A stretch of 64,000 nucleotides of DNA. Source: Chitinophagaceae bacterium (GTDB lineage: Bacteria; Bacteroidota; Bacteroidia; Chitinophagales; Chitinophagaceae). Position numbers and translations under genes: made by a program. Below are positions 8,978 through 16,895 of the stretch, in pieces. The stretch lies in contig JAEUVB010000016.1 in assembly GCA_016786845.1 (NCBI GenBank), positions 124,001-188,000 of the forward strand, written 5' to 3'. Below the pieces are notes generated by a model, which was given only the letters and a program-made list of their open reading frames with translations, ran no database searches and was not told the DNA's origin. Positions within the stretch are counted from its first letter, which is position 1; each line of letters starts with the position of its first letter.

Positions 8978-9000
8978 ACCTGTCCTTTTATCGGACAGGT
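8978..9000 (-). terminator. Rho-independent terminator after creD
   Basis: ACCTGTCC and GGACAGGT form a perfect 8-bp stem around a 7-nt loop. On the minus strand it is followed by TATTTTTTT, the layout of an intrinsic terminator for creD, which ends at 9027. Confidence 0.85.
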
Positions 9001-9026
9001 AAATTTATTTTCAAGAAATACTGAAA

Positions 9027-10379
9027 TTATTTTCTTACGGGTGTTGAGCTGCCATTCCAGTCAATTTTTCTGGAAAAATACATGATAGCCGATAAGATGA
9101 TAAACAATCCGATACTTCCTGTGAGCAATGCTCCGTCCTGCAATTGGATTAGGATGTAAATAAATACATATAATAATGTGAGAAAGGCTCCAAAAATTCC
9201 TGCAGTTTGATTGCTGCCGAAAACGCTACGGGTGTATAAAGTGATTAAGAGTATCGTAGCTGCTGCGGAGCTGATATAGGCAAAAGGATAGGAAGTATAT
9301 TCCGAAATGGAAAGAAGCAAAGTGTAGAAAATACAAAGCGCAAAACCGATCAAAACATATTGTACAGCATGTACATTTTTTTTCTGGAATACTTCAATAA
9401 AGAAATAAATGACAAAGGTGAGCATAATCACGAGTATCGCATATTTAACCGTGCGACTGGTTTTGGCGTAATTATCTAACGGTTGAATGAGATGTACACC
9501 AAAATCACTACCACTCAGTTTAATTTCCTGACTTTCTTTCCATTGTTGCGGAAATTCACGGTTCAGATCAAAGGCCTTCCAACCGGCTTGAAAACTGCTA
9601 TCTTGAATGGTGTACTTGGGTAAGGTTTTTCCTTCAAAATCAGGATATGGCCATTTGGCATTTATATTTACTTCGGTAGATTTACCAACGGGTGTAAATT
9701 GTATTCGTTCGCTTCCTCGCAATTGTATATTCATAGAAAACGTATGGGGTTTTGATAAATCTTCTGCGTTCAGGGGTAATAGGGTATGAAGGTTTTTTTC
9801 GAAAATGCTTACACTATTACCTCCGGGATTGTAGTCATAGTATTTGCCATCCCAATCTAACTTCAACTGTTGTTGTATACCTGTATAATCAGAAATACTA
9901 TAGACCATAAAAGCCTCAGAGAGTAAAAGATCTTCCAAGGGTATGCCTAATTTGGTAAACGGAATTTGATTGAAACTACCGTTTAATTTCAGATTGGAAG
10001 TATAAACGATGAGCTTAAATATCGTGCTCCTGGCCCGATATTCAGGAGTCAGGGAACCGGTTACATTTAATACATCCGGCAGAAAAAATGCATGTCGCTT
10101 GTTTTTACTGATTTTCCCGTCATCTGATTTTTCAGGCTGAAGATAGGGTATCACCAATACAGGCCCTGACAAAGTCTGCTCATTCCCCCATTGAGCAGAA
10201 ATCTCCTTTTTCACTTCTTCATTTCTATATTGCCGCTCGCGGATAAGATCGGTAATAAAAAAGGTAGGGATGAGCAAGGCCAGGATAAGGAAACTAATCA
10301 TAAACCCTTTGATCAGGTTTTTATTTCTTTGAATAAGTCCCGGCGTTTGACCGGGTTGTTGCGGAATTGGGTTGTCCAT
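9027..10379 (-). CDS. creD: Inner-membrane protein CreD
   Basis: The 450-residue protein matches CreD: an N-terminal membrane helix ('FMISFLILALLIPTFFI', about 27-43), then 'LIRERQYRNEEVKKEISAQW' and 'LSGPVLVIPY', the family signature, a large extracytoplasmic beta-rich domain, and about five to six helices after residue 315. E. coli CreD belongs to the CreBC regulon and is linked to envelope stress and colicin and beta-lactam tolerance. No creBC is present; here a 19-bp perfect inverted repeat at 10408-10426, overlapping the likely promoter, suggests control by a dimeric repressor encoded elsewhere. A strong terminator follows the gene. Confidence 0.93.
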   Translation of the reverse strand: MDNPIPQQPGQTPGLIQRNKNLIKGFMISFLILALLIPTFFITDLIRERQYRNEEVKKEISAQWGNEQTLSGPVLVIPYLQPEKSDDGKISKNKRHAFFLPDVLNVTGSLTPEYRARSTIFKLIVYTSNLKLNGSFNQIPFTKLGIPLEDLLLSEAFMVYSISDYTGIQQQLKLDWDGKYYDYNPGGNSVSIFEKNLHTLLPLNAEDLSKPHTFSMNIQLRGSERIQFTPVGKSTEVNINAKWPYPDFEGKTLPKYTIQDSSFQAGWKAFDLNREFPQQWKESQEIKLSGSDFGVHLIQPLDNYAKTSRTVKYAILVIMLTFVIYFFIEVFQKKNVHAVQYVLIGFALCIFYTLLLSISEYTSYPFAYISSAAATILLITLYTRSVFGSNQTAGIFGAFLTLLYVFIYILIQLQDGALLTGSIGLFIILSAIMYFSRKIDWNGSSTPVRK

Positions 10380-10401
10380 GATTTTAATTTATTTAAATGA
10401 T

Positions 10402-10409
10402 TAAAAGTA
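10402..10409 (-). promoter_or_regulatory. Probable -7 box TACTTTTA for creD
   Basis: The minus strand reads TACTTTTA, one mismatch from TAnnTTTG, 22 nt before the creD start. It directly abuts the inverted repeat at 10408-10426, so a protein on the repeat would block it. Confidence 0.35.
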
Positions 10410-10426
10410 CTTTGAATTTCAAAGTA
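10408..10426. promoter_or_regulatory. Operator-like inverted repeat upstream of creD
   Basis: TACTTTGAA and TTCAAAGTA are a perfect 9-bp inverted repeat around one base. Its size and place upstream of creD fit the site of a dimeric winged-helix repressor. Which protein binds it is not visible in the window. Confidence 0.6.
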
Positions 10427-10507
10427 AATAAACTTTTATCGATTATAAAATAATTTTGTTGTTAAATAAAATGCAAGGTGGAAAGATGAATAAGCCTATC
10501 GGTCCAA

Positions 10508-12346
10508 TTAAAATGAAACTGAGGGTGTCTCCACATCAGGTTTGTCACCCCTAAGAATTCGGAAACGTTTACGGGCTTCATTCACGAAACTGCTGCCCGG
10601 ATATTTTGTAATCAGTTGTTCATATAATCGTTTGGCTTCATCTTTATTACTAAAGAATTGTTCATTAATATAAGCCAGATGGTAAAGGGCATCATCGGCT
10701 AAAATATCCTCAGCATATGAAGTCACTATTGCCTGGAGGTGCATAGCAGCCTCACTATAATCTTGTTTACGGTAGGCGATATCGGCACGTTCCATGAGAA
10801 TATTATCGGCAAGCGGATGTTTTGGATATTGTGTACTGATGCTATCCAGGGTTTTGAGTGCTTCTTCATCTTTGTGTTGAAACTTCAGCAAATCGGCTCT
10901 GGCATACATCAGCAGAGGCAAACTATTACTGTCTGCCGGTGGATTATTTTCTACGATAAGTACGGAAAGATTCAAGGCGTCATTGGCAATGAGTTCAGAA
11001 GTAGAGGCTTTTAAAACATCCAGTTGGCCTTGGGCCCACACAAAATCGCCGGTATAATAGGACAATTTTGCATTTTTGAATCTAGCCTCTTCGCCCAGCA
11101 TATCTTGTTTGAAATCCTTATCGACCTGAGAATAGAGTAAGGTACTTTCCCAAATATTATTTCGAATCAGTTCATAGTCGCCCATTTCCAATTTGCACTT
11201 GCCTTTAAATACCCGGTCTGCGTTATTGGCCTTGGTCACATTTTCCAACAGGGCTATAGCCGAATCGATGCGATTGGCATAGCGTGCTTCTAATTCGGCA
11301 TATTCGCGAATCGTTTCTTTTACTTTATAAGCAGGGAAGGCCTCTATGAAATCTCCGTAAGCCTTTTCTACCTGAGCCACATCGGCCGGTGTATAATGTG
11401 GATTATAGCGCAATTGCTCTTTCAAACAGCTTAACTTCTCACTTCTGGCGGAAAGATAAAACGGATGCTCCTGCCCTTTTTCGATCACATAATCATAGGC
11501 GCTTAGCGCTGCCTTAAACTGTAATTCCCTGAAGGCGACTCTGGCAAACCCTAAAACTCTTCTTCCCATTTCGTTCAATCTCAGATCGAGTGCACGAATT
11601 TGTGTGAAAGCACTTTCATAATCTTTTTGCTGTATAAATAGCCACGCCAAAAGGTCAGGATAGGCGAGTGCTTCAGGTTCTTTTGTCGCTCTGGTTTGGA
11701 TTTTCTTCCGTAAAGATTCCAATTTATCCGGTGTCGCGATCATCCGCAAAAAAGCTGATTTAATTTCTTCGGATTTTTCAGGATGTGAAACATATAAATC
11801 CAACAAGCTCCCTGTCGCCATTTCGGAGTCCCCTTTTTTATCATAGAGGATAGCCAGTTCTTCAGCGAAAAGATAGGTATTGTCTTTTTGTTCCGACTTC
11901 CCTTTAATATAACTCGCGATAGCGTAATCAATCATTCCATCTATTTCAAACCGAACGGCACATGATCTTACTTTTTCTTCTTCAGACCCTAATTTTTGAA
12001 TGATCTCTTCGAACATTTTATTAGCCTTTTTTTCATCCCCTTGCAACTTGAGGAGTTTAGCTAGCTCATACTGATAAGTATCATTCTTAGGTTTCCCTTT
12101 GATTTTTAGACGTATAAATTTCTCTGCCTGTTTATAATCCTTGATTCCCAGTAAACTTTGAATATAGTCTGTAGCGATACTCTCATCTTCCGGGTTATAC
12201 TCGACCAATTGTTTGAAAGTTGAGGCTGCCTTTTCATAGTCCCCGGTGCGCAGGTATTGCCGGGCGATATTCAGAAGCTGATCCTGTGCATATACCGGCA
12301 CAATCGCGACGTAAAAACATAAAAGGAATAATACTACAAATCTCAT
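10508..12346 (-). CDS. Secreted tetratricopeptide-repeat protein
   Basis: The protein has 612 residues from ATG 12346, where 'MRFVVLFLLCFYVAIVPVYA' is a clear signal peptide; an upstream in-frame ATG at 12385 would bury it. TPR-like helical pairs run from about residue 25 ('ARQYLRTGDYEKAASTFKQL') through the whole chain to the C-terminus ('DEAKRLYEQLITKYPGSSF'). The last repeats look like the Bacteroidota periplasmic TPR proteins related to YbgF/CpoB or BamD, but I cannot name the partner. No outer-membrane barrel part is seen. It is divergent from recQ. Confidence 0.85.
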   Translation of the reverse strand: MRFVVLFLLCFYVAIVPVYAQDQLLNIARQYLRTGDYEKAASTFKQLVEYNPEDESIATDYIQSLLGIKDYKQAEKFIRLKIKGKPKNDTYQYELAKLLKLQGDEKKANKMFEEIIQKLGSEEEKVRSCAVRFEIDGMIDYAIASYIKGKSEQKDNTYLFAEELAILYDKKGDSEMATGSLLDLYVSHPEKSEEIKSAFLRMIATPDKLESLRKKIQTRATKEPEALAYPDLLAWLFIQQKDYESAFTQIRALDLRLNEMGRRVLGFARVAFRELQFKAALSAYDYVIEKGQEHPFYLSARSEKLSCLKEQLRYNPHYTPADVAQVEKAYGDFIEAFPAYKVKETIREYAELEARYANRIDSAIALLENVTKANNADRVFKGKCKLEMGDYELIRNNIWESTLLYSQVDKDFKQDMLGEEARFKNAKLSYYTGDFVWAQGQLDVLKASTSELIANDALNLSVLIVENNPPADSNSLPLLMYARADLLKFQHKDEEALKTLDSISTQYPKHPLADNILMERADIAYRKQDYSEAAMHLQAIVTSYAEDILADDALYHLAYINEQFFSNKDEAKRLYEQLITKYPGSSFVNEARKRFRILRGDKPDVETPSVSF

Positions 12347-12532
12347 GCTGCCCAAATATCCGAAATACTTAGCTGAATTGAACATTATCGTTGTAAAAGT
12401 TTATTTAAAGTTCAATCCCCCTGAAGTGCACAAATATTTAACTTGTCGTTAGAATAAACAAAGGGATTAGTTTATTAATTTCGTCAACTTAAGATTTTTT
12501 TGTTATTGTACTTGCATATGGCAAAAGCTTAA

Positions 12533-12546
12533 TGTACTTTAGTACA
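12533..12546. promoter_or_regulatory. Inverted repeat TGTACT-TT-AGTACA upstream of recQ
   Basis: A perfect 6-bp inverted repeat with a 2-bp spacer lies 46 nt before the recQ start and includes the -7-like sequence TACTTTAG. It could be an operator or damage-responsive site; no regulator is identified. Confidence 0.4.
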
Positions 12547-12592
12547 CCGCCTATCCGAAAGGAAGGCCGGGGGGAAAAAAGAAAGAATAATT

Positions 12593-14821
12593 ATGGCAAA
12601 AGCAAAAAAGGTCGGCCAAATTGACCTTAAAAAAGCATTACACGAACAATTTGGATTTGATAGTTTTAAAGACGAACAGGAAGAAATTATTAAAAACGTA
12701 CTTGCAGGCAAAGATACTTTTGTGATCATGCCCACAGGTGGCGGTAAATCTTTATGCTATCAACTCCCTGCATTAGTCAGTGAAGGGATAGCCATTATTG
12801 TTTCTCCGTTGATTGCCTTGATGAAAAATCAGGTCGACTTATTGCGGAGCTACAGCGATATAGAAAACGTGGCGCATTTCATGAATTCATCGCTCAATAA
12901 AGGTCAAATCAAAAAAGTTAAAGAAGACCTTACGAATGGTAAAACGAAAATGCTTTATGTGGCTCCGGAAACATTGACGAAAGAGGAGAATGTAGAATTT
13001 CTGAAAGACCTCAATATTTCCTTTGTGGCCGTTGATGAAGCCCACTGTATTTCAGAATGGGGGCATGACTTCCGTCCGGAATACCGTAAAATCAGAGATA
13101 TTATTGACACGATTAATCCTAAACTGAATATCATTGCCTTAACCGCAACAGCTACGCCTAAGGTGCAAGATGATATACAGAAGAACTTGGGGCTTAAAAA
13201 TCCGGCAATTTTTGTTTCATCTTTTAATCGCAGCAATCTCTATTATGAAATTGTGCCTAAAGCGAAGAAGGATCAAACCGTCAAACATATTGTTAAGTTT
13301 ATTCAGCAGAATCGAGGTAAAAGTGGCATCATTTACACTTTAAATAGGAAAACCACTGAGGATTTGGCTGAAATTTTGGTTGCCAACGGTATCAGCGCAG
13401 TAGCCTATCATGCCGGTCTCGACAGTAAAACGCGTGCCGAACGTCAGGATATGTTCTTGATGGAAAAAGTGGATGTCATCGTTGCCACCATCGCATTCGG
13501 CATGGGAATCGACAAACCCGACATTCGATTTGTCATCCACTATAATATTCCTAAATCAATAGAAAACTATTATCAGGAAACAGGACGAGCCGGTCGTGAC
13601 GGGCTTGAAGGACAGTGCTTATTATATTTTTCATATAAAGATGTACAAAAGCTGGAACATCTTATGAGAGATAAACCGTTGACGGAGCGTGAAATGGGCG
13701 CCCAACTGATAGGCGAGACCGTTGCTTATGCCGAAAGTTCTATTTGCAGAAGAAAAGTGTTACTTCACTATTTCGGAGAAGAATACAACCACGATAAGTG
13801 TAATAATATGTGCGATAATTGTCGCCATCCGAAAGAAAAAATCGATGTTAAGGATACTATTTTCACCGTACTGGAAACCATTCGCCAACTGAAGGAAATG
13901 TTTGGTATCGATTATGTGATCAATATAGTTTTAGGACGTATCAATACACAGATTCAATCTTACAAGCACGATAAGCTGAAATGTTTCAGTATGGGAGCCC
14001 ATTTTCAAATGGATGATCATTTCTGGTATTCTTTGGTACGCCAAATGTTGGTTGAAGGTCTGATTCGGAAAGACATAGAGGAGTATGGTTTGTTGAAACT
14101 GACCGATAAAGGAAAGGCCTTCCATAAAAAACCTTATTCCCTTAAATTATCCTTGAATCATAAGTTCCAGGATGCGGATGGTGATGATGAAGAAACCACC
14201 TCCAATCACAATGCTTCTGCAGCGGCACTGGATCCTACCTTGCATGAAATGCTTCGACAATTGCGTAAGCAACTAGGGAATGAAATGAAACTTCAGCCAT
14301 GGATAATCTTTTCTGAAAATTCACTCGCTGAAATGGCAACCAGCTACCCCACCACACTCAAAGAACTCGAATCGATACAGGGGGTTAGTAAAAGTAAAGC
14401 CGAAAAATTCGGCCGACGGTTTGTCAAGCTCATTGCAAGTTATGTTGAAGAAAATAATATAGATAAGCAGGATGACTTTGTGATGAAAAGCGTGGTCAAT
14501 AAGAGCGGGATGAAGGTGTTTATCATACAAAATATTGATAAAAAAATGCCGCTTGAAACGATTGCGAAGAATAAGAATATCAATATTCAGGAATTACTGA
14601 ATGAAATGGAAACCATTGTGAGTAGTGGCACCAAACTCAATCTGGATTATTGTATCAACGACTATGTTGATGAGTACGATCAGGATGATGTATATGATTA
14701 TTTTCAGAATAGTGATACCGGTGATTTGGAACAAGCCTATCACGAATTAAAAGAGAATAATCTGACCATTGAGCAACTGCAATTAATGCGGATTAAATTC
14801 ATGAGTGAATTTGCCAATTAA
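12593..14821 (+). CDS. recQ: ATP-dependent DNA helicase RecQ
   Basis: A 3'-5' superfamily 2 DNA helicase for recombination and replication-fork repair. The 742-residue protein has Walker A 'MPTGGGKSLCYQLPA' near residue 45, the DEAH box in 'VDEAHCISEWGHDFRPEY' near 145, and motif VI 'YYQETGRAGRDG' near 330. The zinc-binding cysteines are in 'CRRKVLLHYFGEE' and 'CNNMCDNC' near 385-410, followed by the winged-helix RQC domain. An HRDC domain with 'LESIQGVSKSKAEKFG' lies near 600. The remaining 120 residues form an extra C-terminal extension common in Bacteroidota RecQ. A purine-rich stretch just upstream may help initiation. It is transcribed away from the TPR gene. Confidence 0.96.
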   Translation: MAKAKKVGQIDLKKALHEQFGFDSFKDEQEEIIKNVLAGKDTFVIMPTGGGKSLCYQLPALVSEGIAIIVSPLIALMKNQVDLLRSYSDIENVAHFMNSSLNKGQIKKVKEDLTNGKTKMLYVAPETLTKEENVEFLKDLNISFVAVDEAHCISEWGHDFRPEYRKIRDIIDTINPKLNIIALTATATPKVQDDIQKNLGLKNPAIFVSSFNRSNLYYEIVPKAKKDQTVKHIVKFIQQNRGKSGIIYTLNRKTTEDLAEILVANGISAVAYHAGLDSKTRAERQDMFLMEKVDVIVATIAFGMGIDKPDIRFVIHYNIPKSIENYYQETGRAGRDGLEGQCLLYFSYKDVQKLEHLMRDKPLTEREMGAQLIGETVAYAESSICRRKVLLHYFGEEYNHDKCNNMCDNCRHPKEKIDVKDTIFTVLETIRQLKEMFGIDYVINIVLGRINTQIQSYKHDKLKCFSMGAHFQMDDHFWYSLVRQMLVEGLIRKDIEEYGLLKLTDKGKAFHKKPYSLKLSLNHKFQDADGDDEETTSNHNASAAALDPTLHEMLRQLRKQLGNEMKLQPWIIFSENSLAEMATSYPTTLKELESIQGVSKSKAEKFGRRFVKLIASYVEENNIDKQDDFVMKSVVNKSGMKVFIIQNIDKKMPLETIAKNKNINIQELLNEMETIVSSGTKLNLDYCINDYVDEYDQDDVYDYFQNSDTGDLEQAYHELKENNLTIEQLQLMRIKFMSEFAN

Positions 14822-14899
14822 TTCCTTGCTGCTTGCCGGTAATATATTCTGGGTTAGAAATGGGCAGGAAAAAATAATTGCGAAATTGCTCAGATTGTT

Positions 14900-14907
14900 T
14901 ATTTTTG
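14900..14907 (+). promoter_or_regulatory. -7 box TATTTTTG for tRNA-Phe
   Basis: TATTTTTG, a perfect TAnnTTTG match, lies 37 nt upstream of the first base of the tRNA. Confidence 0.6.
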
Positions 14908-14944
14908 CAGCCCACTAACAACCAAATGGAAGTGGAAATCACTA

Positions 14945-15017
14945 GGTGCGGTAGCTCAGTTGGTAGAGCAAAGGACTGAAAATCCTTGTGTCGGGGGTTC
15001 AATTCCCTCCCACACCA
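14945..15017 (+). tRNA. tRNA-Phe (GAA)
   Basis: The 73-nt sequence folds as a complete cloverleaf. The D arm is GCTC/GAGC, the anticodon stem AAGGA/TCCTT encloses loop CTGAAAA with anticodon GAA, and the T arm is GGGGG/CCCTC with loop TTCAATT. The acceptor GGTGCGG pairs with CCACACC except at position 5:68, where C faces A. The discriminator base is A, and the CCA end is not encoded (CAA follows). Its own promoter box lies upstream and a long hairpin terminator follows. Confidence 0.97.
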
Positions 15018-15019
15018 CA

Positions 15020-15085
15020 AAAAAACAGAGCGAGAATGAGAGAGGAGAGTGTAGCTCTTAGCTCGAATTCTCGCTCTGTTTTTTT
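15020..15085. terminator. Bidirectional hairpin terminator between tRNA-Phe and rnpA
   Basis: AAAAACAGAGCGAGAAT (from about 15020 to 15037) and ATTCTCGCTCTGTTTTT (15067 to 15085) are an almost perfect inverted repeat of about 18 bp. A-runs and T-runs at the outer ends let it terminate the tRNA on the plus strand and rnpA on the minus strand. Confidence 0.85.
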
Positions 15086-15132
15086 GTTCCTCATTCTCAT
15101 TTTGTTTCTCACCCTCATTCTCCCGGGGATCC

Positions 15133-15546
15133 TTATTCTTCTGTGATTTTGCCGGGATTGAATTTTTCATTTAATTTATGCAAGAGTCGCTTCACTGCTT
15201 TTTCTGTATCAGCATAACTCATTTCCTCTTTGTGGGTATAGATTACCATCAGGTTCATATGCAATAGCCTATCATTCAGAGGACCATAGAGTACGCTTTT
15301 ATTCAGTCGATACGCCTCCTTCATCAGCCGCCTGATTCGATTCCGCTGATGCGCATTCCTGTGGATTTTCTTGGGTATGGATATGCCAATATTGGCCGGT
15401 GAAGATTCAAGGTTCCGGGTCTGTATTCGATAAAACACTTTGAAGGGAAAAAGAAAAAACGCTTCTCCGGATTGGAAAAGCGTTTCAATTTCTTTTTTGC
15501 TCTTTAACCTTTCCGATGCAGACAGAGAGAAAGGTCGTAAACTCAT
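15133..15546 (-). CDS. rnpA: Ribonuclease P protein component
   Basis: RnpA binds the RNase P RNA and helps it cut the 5' leader from pre-tRNAs. The 137-residue basic protein has the family signature 'AHQRNRIRRLMKEAYR' near residue 75 and the N-terminal 'LKSKKEIETLFQSG'. It follows rpmH in the conserved rpmH-rnpA order on the minus strand, 10 bp downstream, so both are likely on one transcript from the promoter at 15749-15756. The hairpin at 15020-15085 would end that transcript. Confidence 0.95.
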   Translation of the reverse strand: MSLRPFSLSASERLKSKKEIETLFQSGEAFFLFPFKVFYRIQTRNLESSPANIGISIPKKIHRNAHQRNRIRRLMKEAYRLNKSVLYGPLNDRLLHMNLMVIYTHKEEMSYADTEKAVKRLLHKLNEKFNPGKITEE

Positions 15547-15556
15547 AATAAATAGT

Positions 15557-15712
15557 CTATTTTAAGCGACTTTCGTCGGAGACACTCAATTTCTTACGGC
15601 CTTTCTTACGGCGAGCCGCTAATACTTTACGGCCATTGGCGGTTTGCATACGCTGACGGAAACCATGTACGCTCTTTCTTCTACGGCGGTGTGGTTGGAA
15701 TGTACGTTTCAT
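15557..15712 (-). CDS. rpmH: 50S ribosomal protein L34
   Basis: The 51-codon gene encodes a very basic protein that begins [18 protein letters not shown] and contains '[19 protein letters not shown]', the near-invariant L34 sequence. L34 is a small structural protein of the large ribosomal subunit. It lies directly upstream of rnpA, the usual pairing. No dnaA or other origin gene is visible, so the cluster does not mark the replication origin here. A TACTTTTG promoter box is 36 nt upstream, and the leader holds a small CCTTT/AAAGG hairpin at 15731-15744. Confidence 0.97.
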   Translation of the reverse strand: MKRTFQPHRRRRKSVHGFRQRMQTANGRKVLAARRKKGRKKLSVSDESRLK

Positions 15713-15748
15713 ACTGATAAAATTTTAATCCCTTTTTTTAAAGGACTG

Positions 15749-15756
15749 CAAAAGTA
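15749..15756 (-). promoter_or_regulatory. -7 box TACTTTTG for rpmH-rnpA
   Basis: The minus strand reads TACTTTTG, a perfect TAnnTTTG match, 36 nt before the rpmH start. Confidence 0.65.
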
Positions 15757-15782
15757 AGGTGGAATGTTTAAAAATCCAAAGA

Positions 15783-16319
15783 TTAGTCGAATTTATATCC
15801 GACGTAAGTGGTCTTGGCGTTCCAATTGGAGAATGGATCCAATTTTTCACTGTAAACCGTGAGCGTCAATACCCCATTGTTTAAACTACCTGACCCGTAA
15901 TATTTCAAAGTATCGGCCCAAAAGAACGTTTGCTCAGGAATCGTGATATAGTTTCCATTGACTTTCGCGGAAAGGACTTCATATACGGAATCACGAATAG
16001 AATAAATACGGATACCAAACTTATCCGTAGAGAGTGGTTTTACTCTTAAGGTATCATCATTGTCTTCAATAGTGGTTTCATTAATGAGTCTGGTGCGAAT
16101 ACAAGCGTAATAGGAATCAAATTTCTTATTGACCGTAAACTGACAACTATCTCCTTCATACCCGCTGGCACAAATACAATCCCCGTCACGACAAGTCCCG
16201 CCATTCTTACATTCAACCGCACGGGTGATGCAGGCATTGGGTTTACAGGAGGACATATACATTGCCGCCCCAAAAATCATTAATACGGCCAGAGTGGTGA
16301 CTATCCTGATTTGTTTCAT
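15783..16319 (-). CDS. EGF-like-domain lipoprotein, second of a tandem pair
   Basis: The 178-residue protein has a hydrophobic N-terminus ending in a lipobox-like 'YMSSC' near residue 25, so it should be lipid-anchored. Residues about 30-60 form an EGF-like module: 'CKNGGTCRDGDCICASGYEG' then 'DSC', with the C-x-N/D-G-G-x-C and C-x-C-x(2)-G-(F/Y)-x-G pattern. The rest is a beta-rich domain of about 115 residues ending 'TTYVGYKFD'. It is a paralog of the gene just upstream, which has the same layout and shares 'TIPEQT' in the beta domain; only 11 bp separate them. The function is unknown. Confidence 0.8.
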   Translation of the reverse strand: MKQIRIVTTLAVLMIFGAAMYMSSCKPNACITRAVECKNGGTCRDGDCICASGYEGDSCQFTVNKKFDSYYACIRTRLINETTIEDNDDTLRVKPLSTDKFGIRIYSIRDSVYEVLSAKVNGNYITIPEQTFFWADTLKYYGSGSLNNGVLTLTVYSEKLDPFSNWNAKTTYVGYKFD

Positions 16320-16330
16320 CTTATTTTCTT

Positions 16331-16837
16331 TTAGGGTTGCGTGAATTTGGTGCCATTATACACACAGGAATTATAGTTTCCGGTGATATTGTCACGCTGA
16401 GTGATATACAGGGTAATGTATTTGCTTTCAATATAGCCATTGCCGGAATAGGTAATATTTCCCAAGGTTTGCTCCGGTATCGTTACTTTATCTATATCAA
16501 CTACAGCTAATATTGCTACAGTTTGTGAAAAGATATTATAAATACTGATTTTATTGGGTTCTGTTTCAGGCGCTACAATCAGGGTCATCGTTTCAGGAAT
16601 TAAGCCATTACAACGATAAGAGCCATCCCAGGTACCGATAAATTTTTCGTACATCTTCACACTACAATTCGGACCTTCAAATCCGGTAGCGCATTTACAA
16701 CGACCATCCCGGCAAATTCCGTTATTCCGGCAAATGATATCTTTGCATGGGTCTTTTACGCAGGCATTGAATACTACAGTGGATGCCAACATCAAAAAAA
16801 GCACAGTTGTACTCAGTATAATAGAAATTCTTCTCAT
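16331..16837 (-). CDS. EGF-like-domain lipoprotein, first of a tandem pair
   Basis: The protein has 168 residues from ATG 16837; an in-frame ATG at 16858 would add seven residues but falls inside the promoter box. The signal sequence ends in 'VVFNAC', a lipobox, giving an envelope lipoprotein. An EGF-like module follows: 'CRNNGICRDGRCKCATGFEG' then 'PNC'. The C-terminal beta domain has 'FIGTWDGSYRCNG' and 'ITYSGNGYIESKYITLYIT', which resembles small lipocalin-like or META-like barrels only loosely. The tandem copy downstream suggests a local duplication. EGF-like modules are rare in bacteria and usually mediate contacts outside the cell. Confidence 0.8.
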   Translation of the reverse strand: MRRISIILSTTVLFLMLASTVVFNACVKDPCKDIICRNNGICRDGRCKCATGFEGPNCSVKMYEKFIGTWDGSYRCNGLIPETMTLIVAPETEPNKISIYNIFSQTVAILAVVDIDKVTIPEQTLGNITYSGNGYIESKYITLYITQRDNITGNYNSCVYNGTKFTQP

Positions 16838-16855
16838 ATAGCTATGAATGAGTAA

Positions 16856-16863
16856 CAAACATA
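16856..16863 (-). promoter_or_regulatory. -7 box TATGTTTG for the EGF-like lipoprotein pair
   Basis: The minus strand reads TATGTTTG, a perfect TAnnTTTG match, 18 nt before the ATG at 16837. Confidence 0.55.
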
Positions 16864-16895
16864 GTATAAAATGTTGATAAACCCATCATAGAAGC

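Noticed and set aside
14799..15170. 123-residue open frame on the minus strand across tRNA-Phe
   Set aside because: It reads the antisense of the tRNA ('GRELNPRHKDFQSF', a well-known false product) and the terminator hairpin, and overlaps rnpA.
15557..15712. Replication origin near rpmH-rnpA
   Set aside because: dnaA, dnaN or gyrB is not present and no cluster of DnaA boxes was noticed; in this phylum the pair is often away from the origin.
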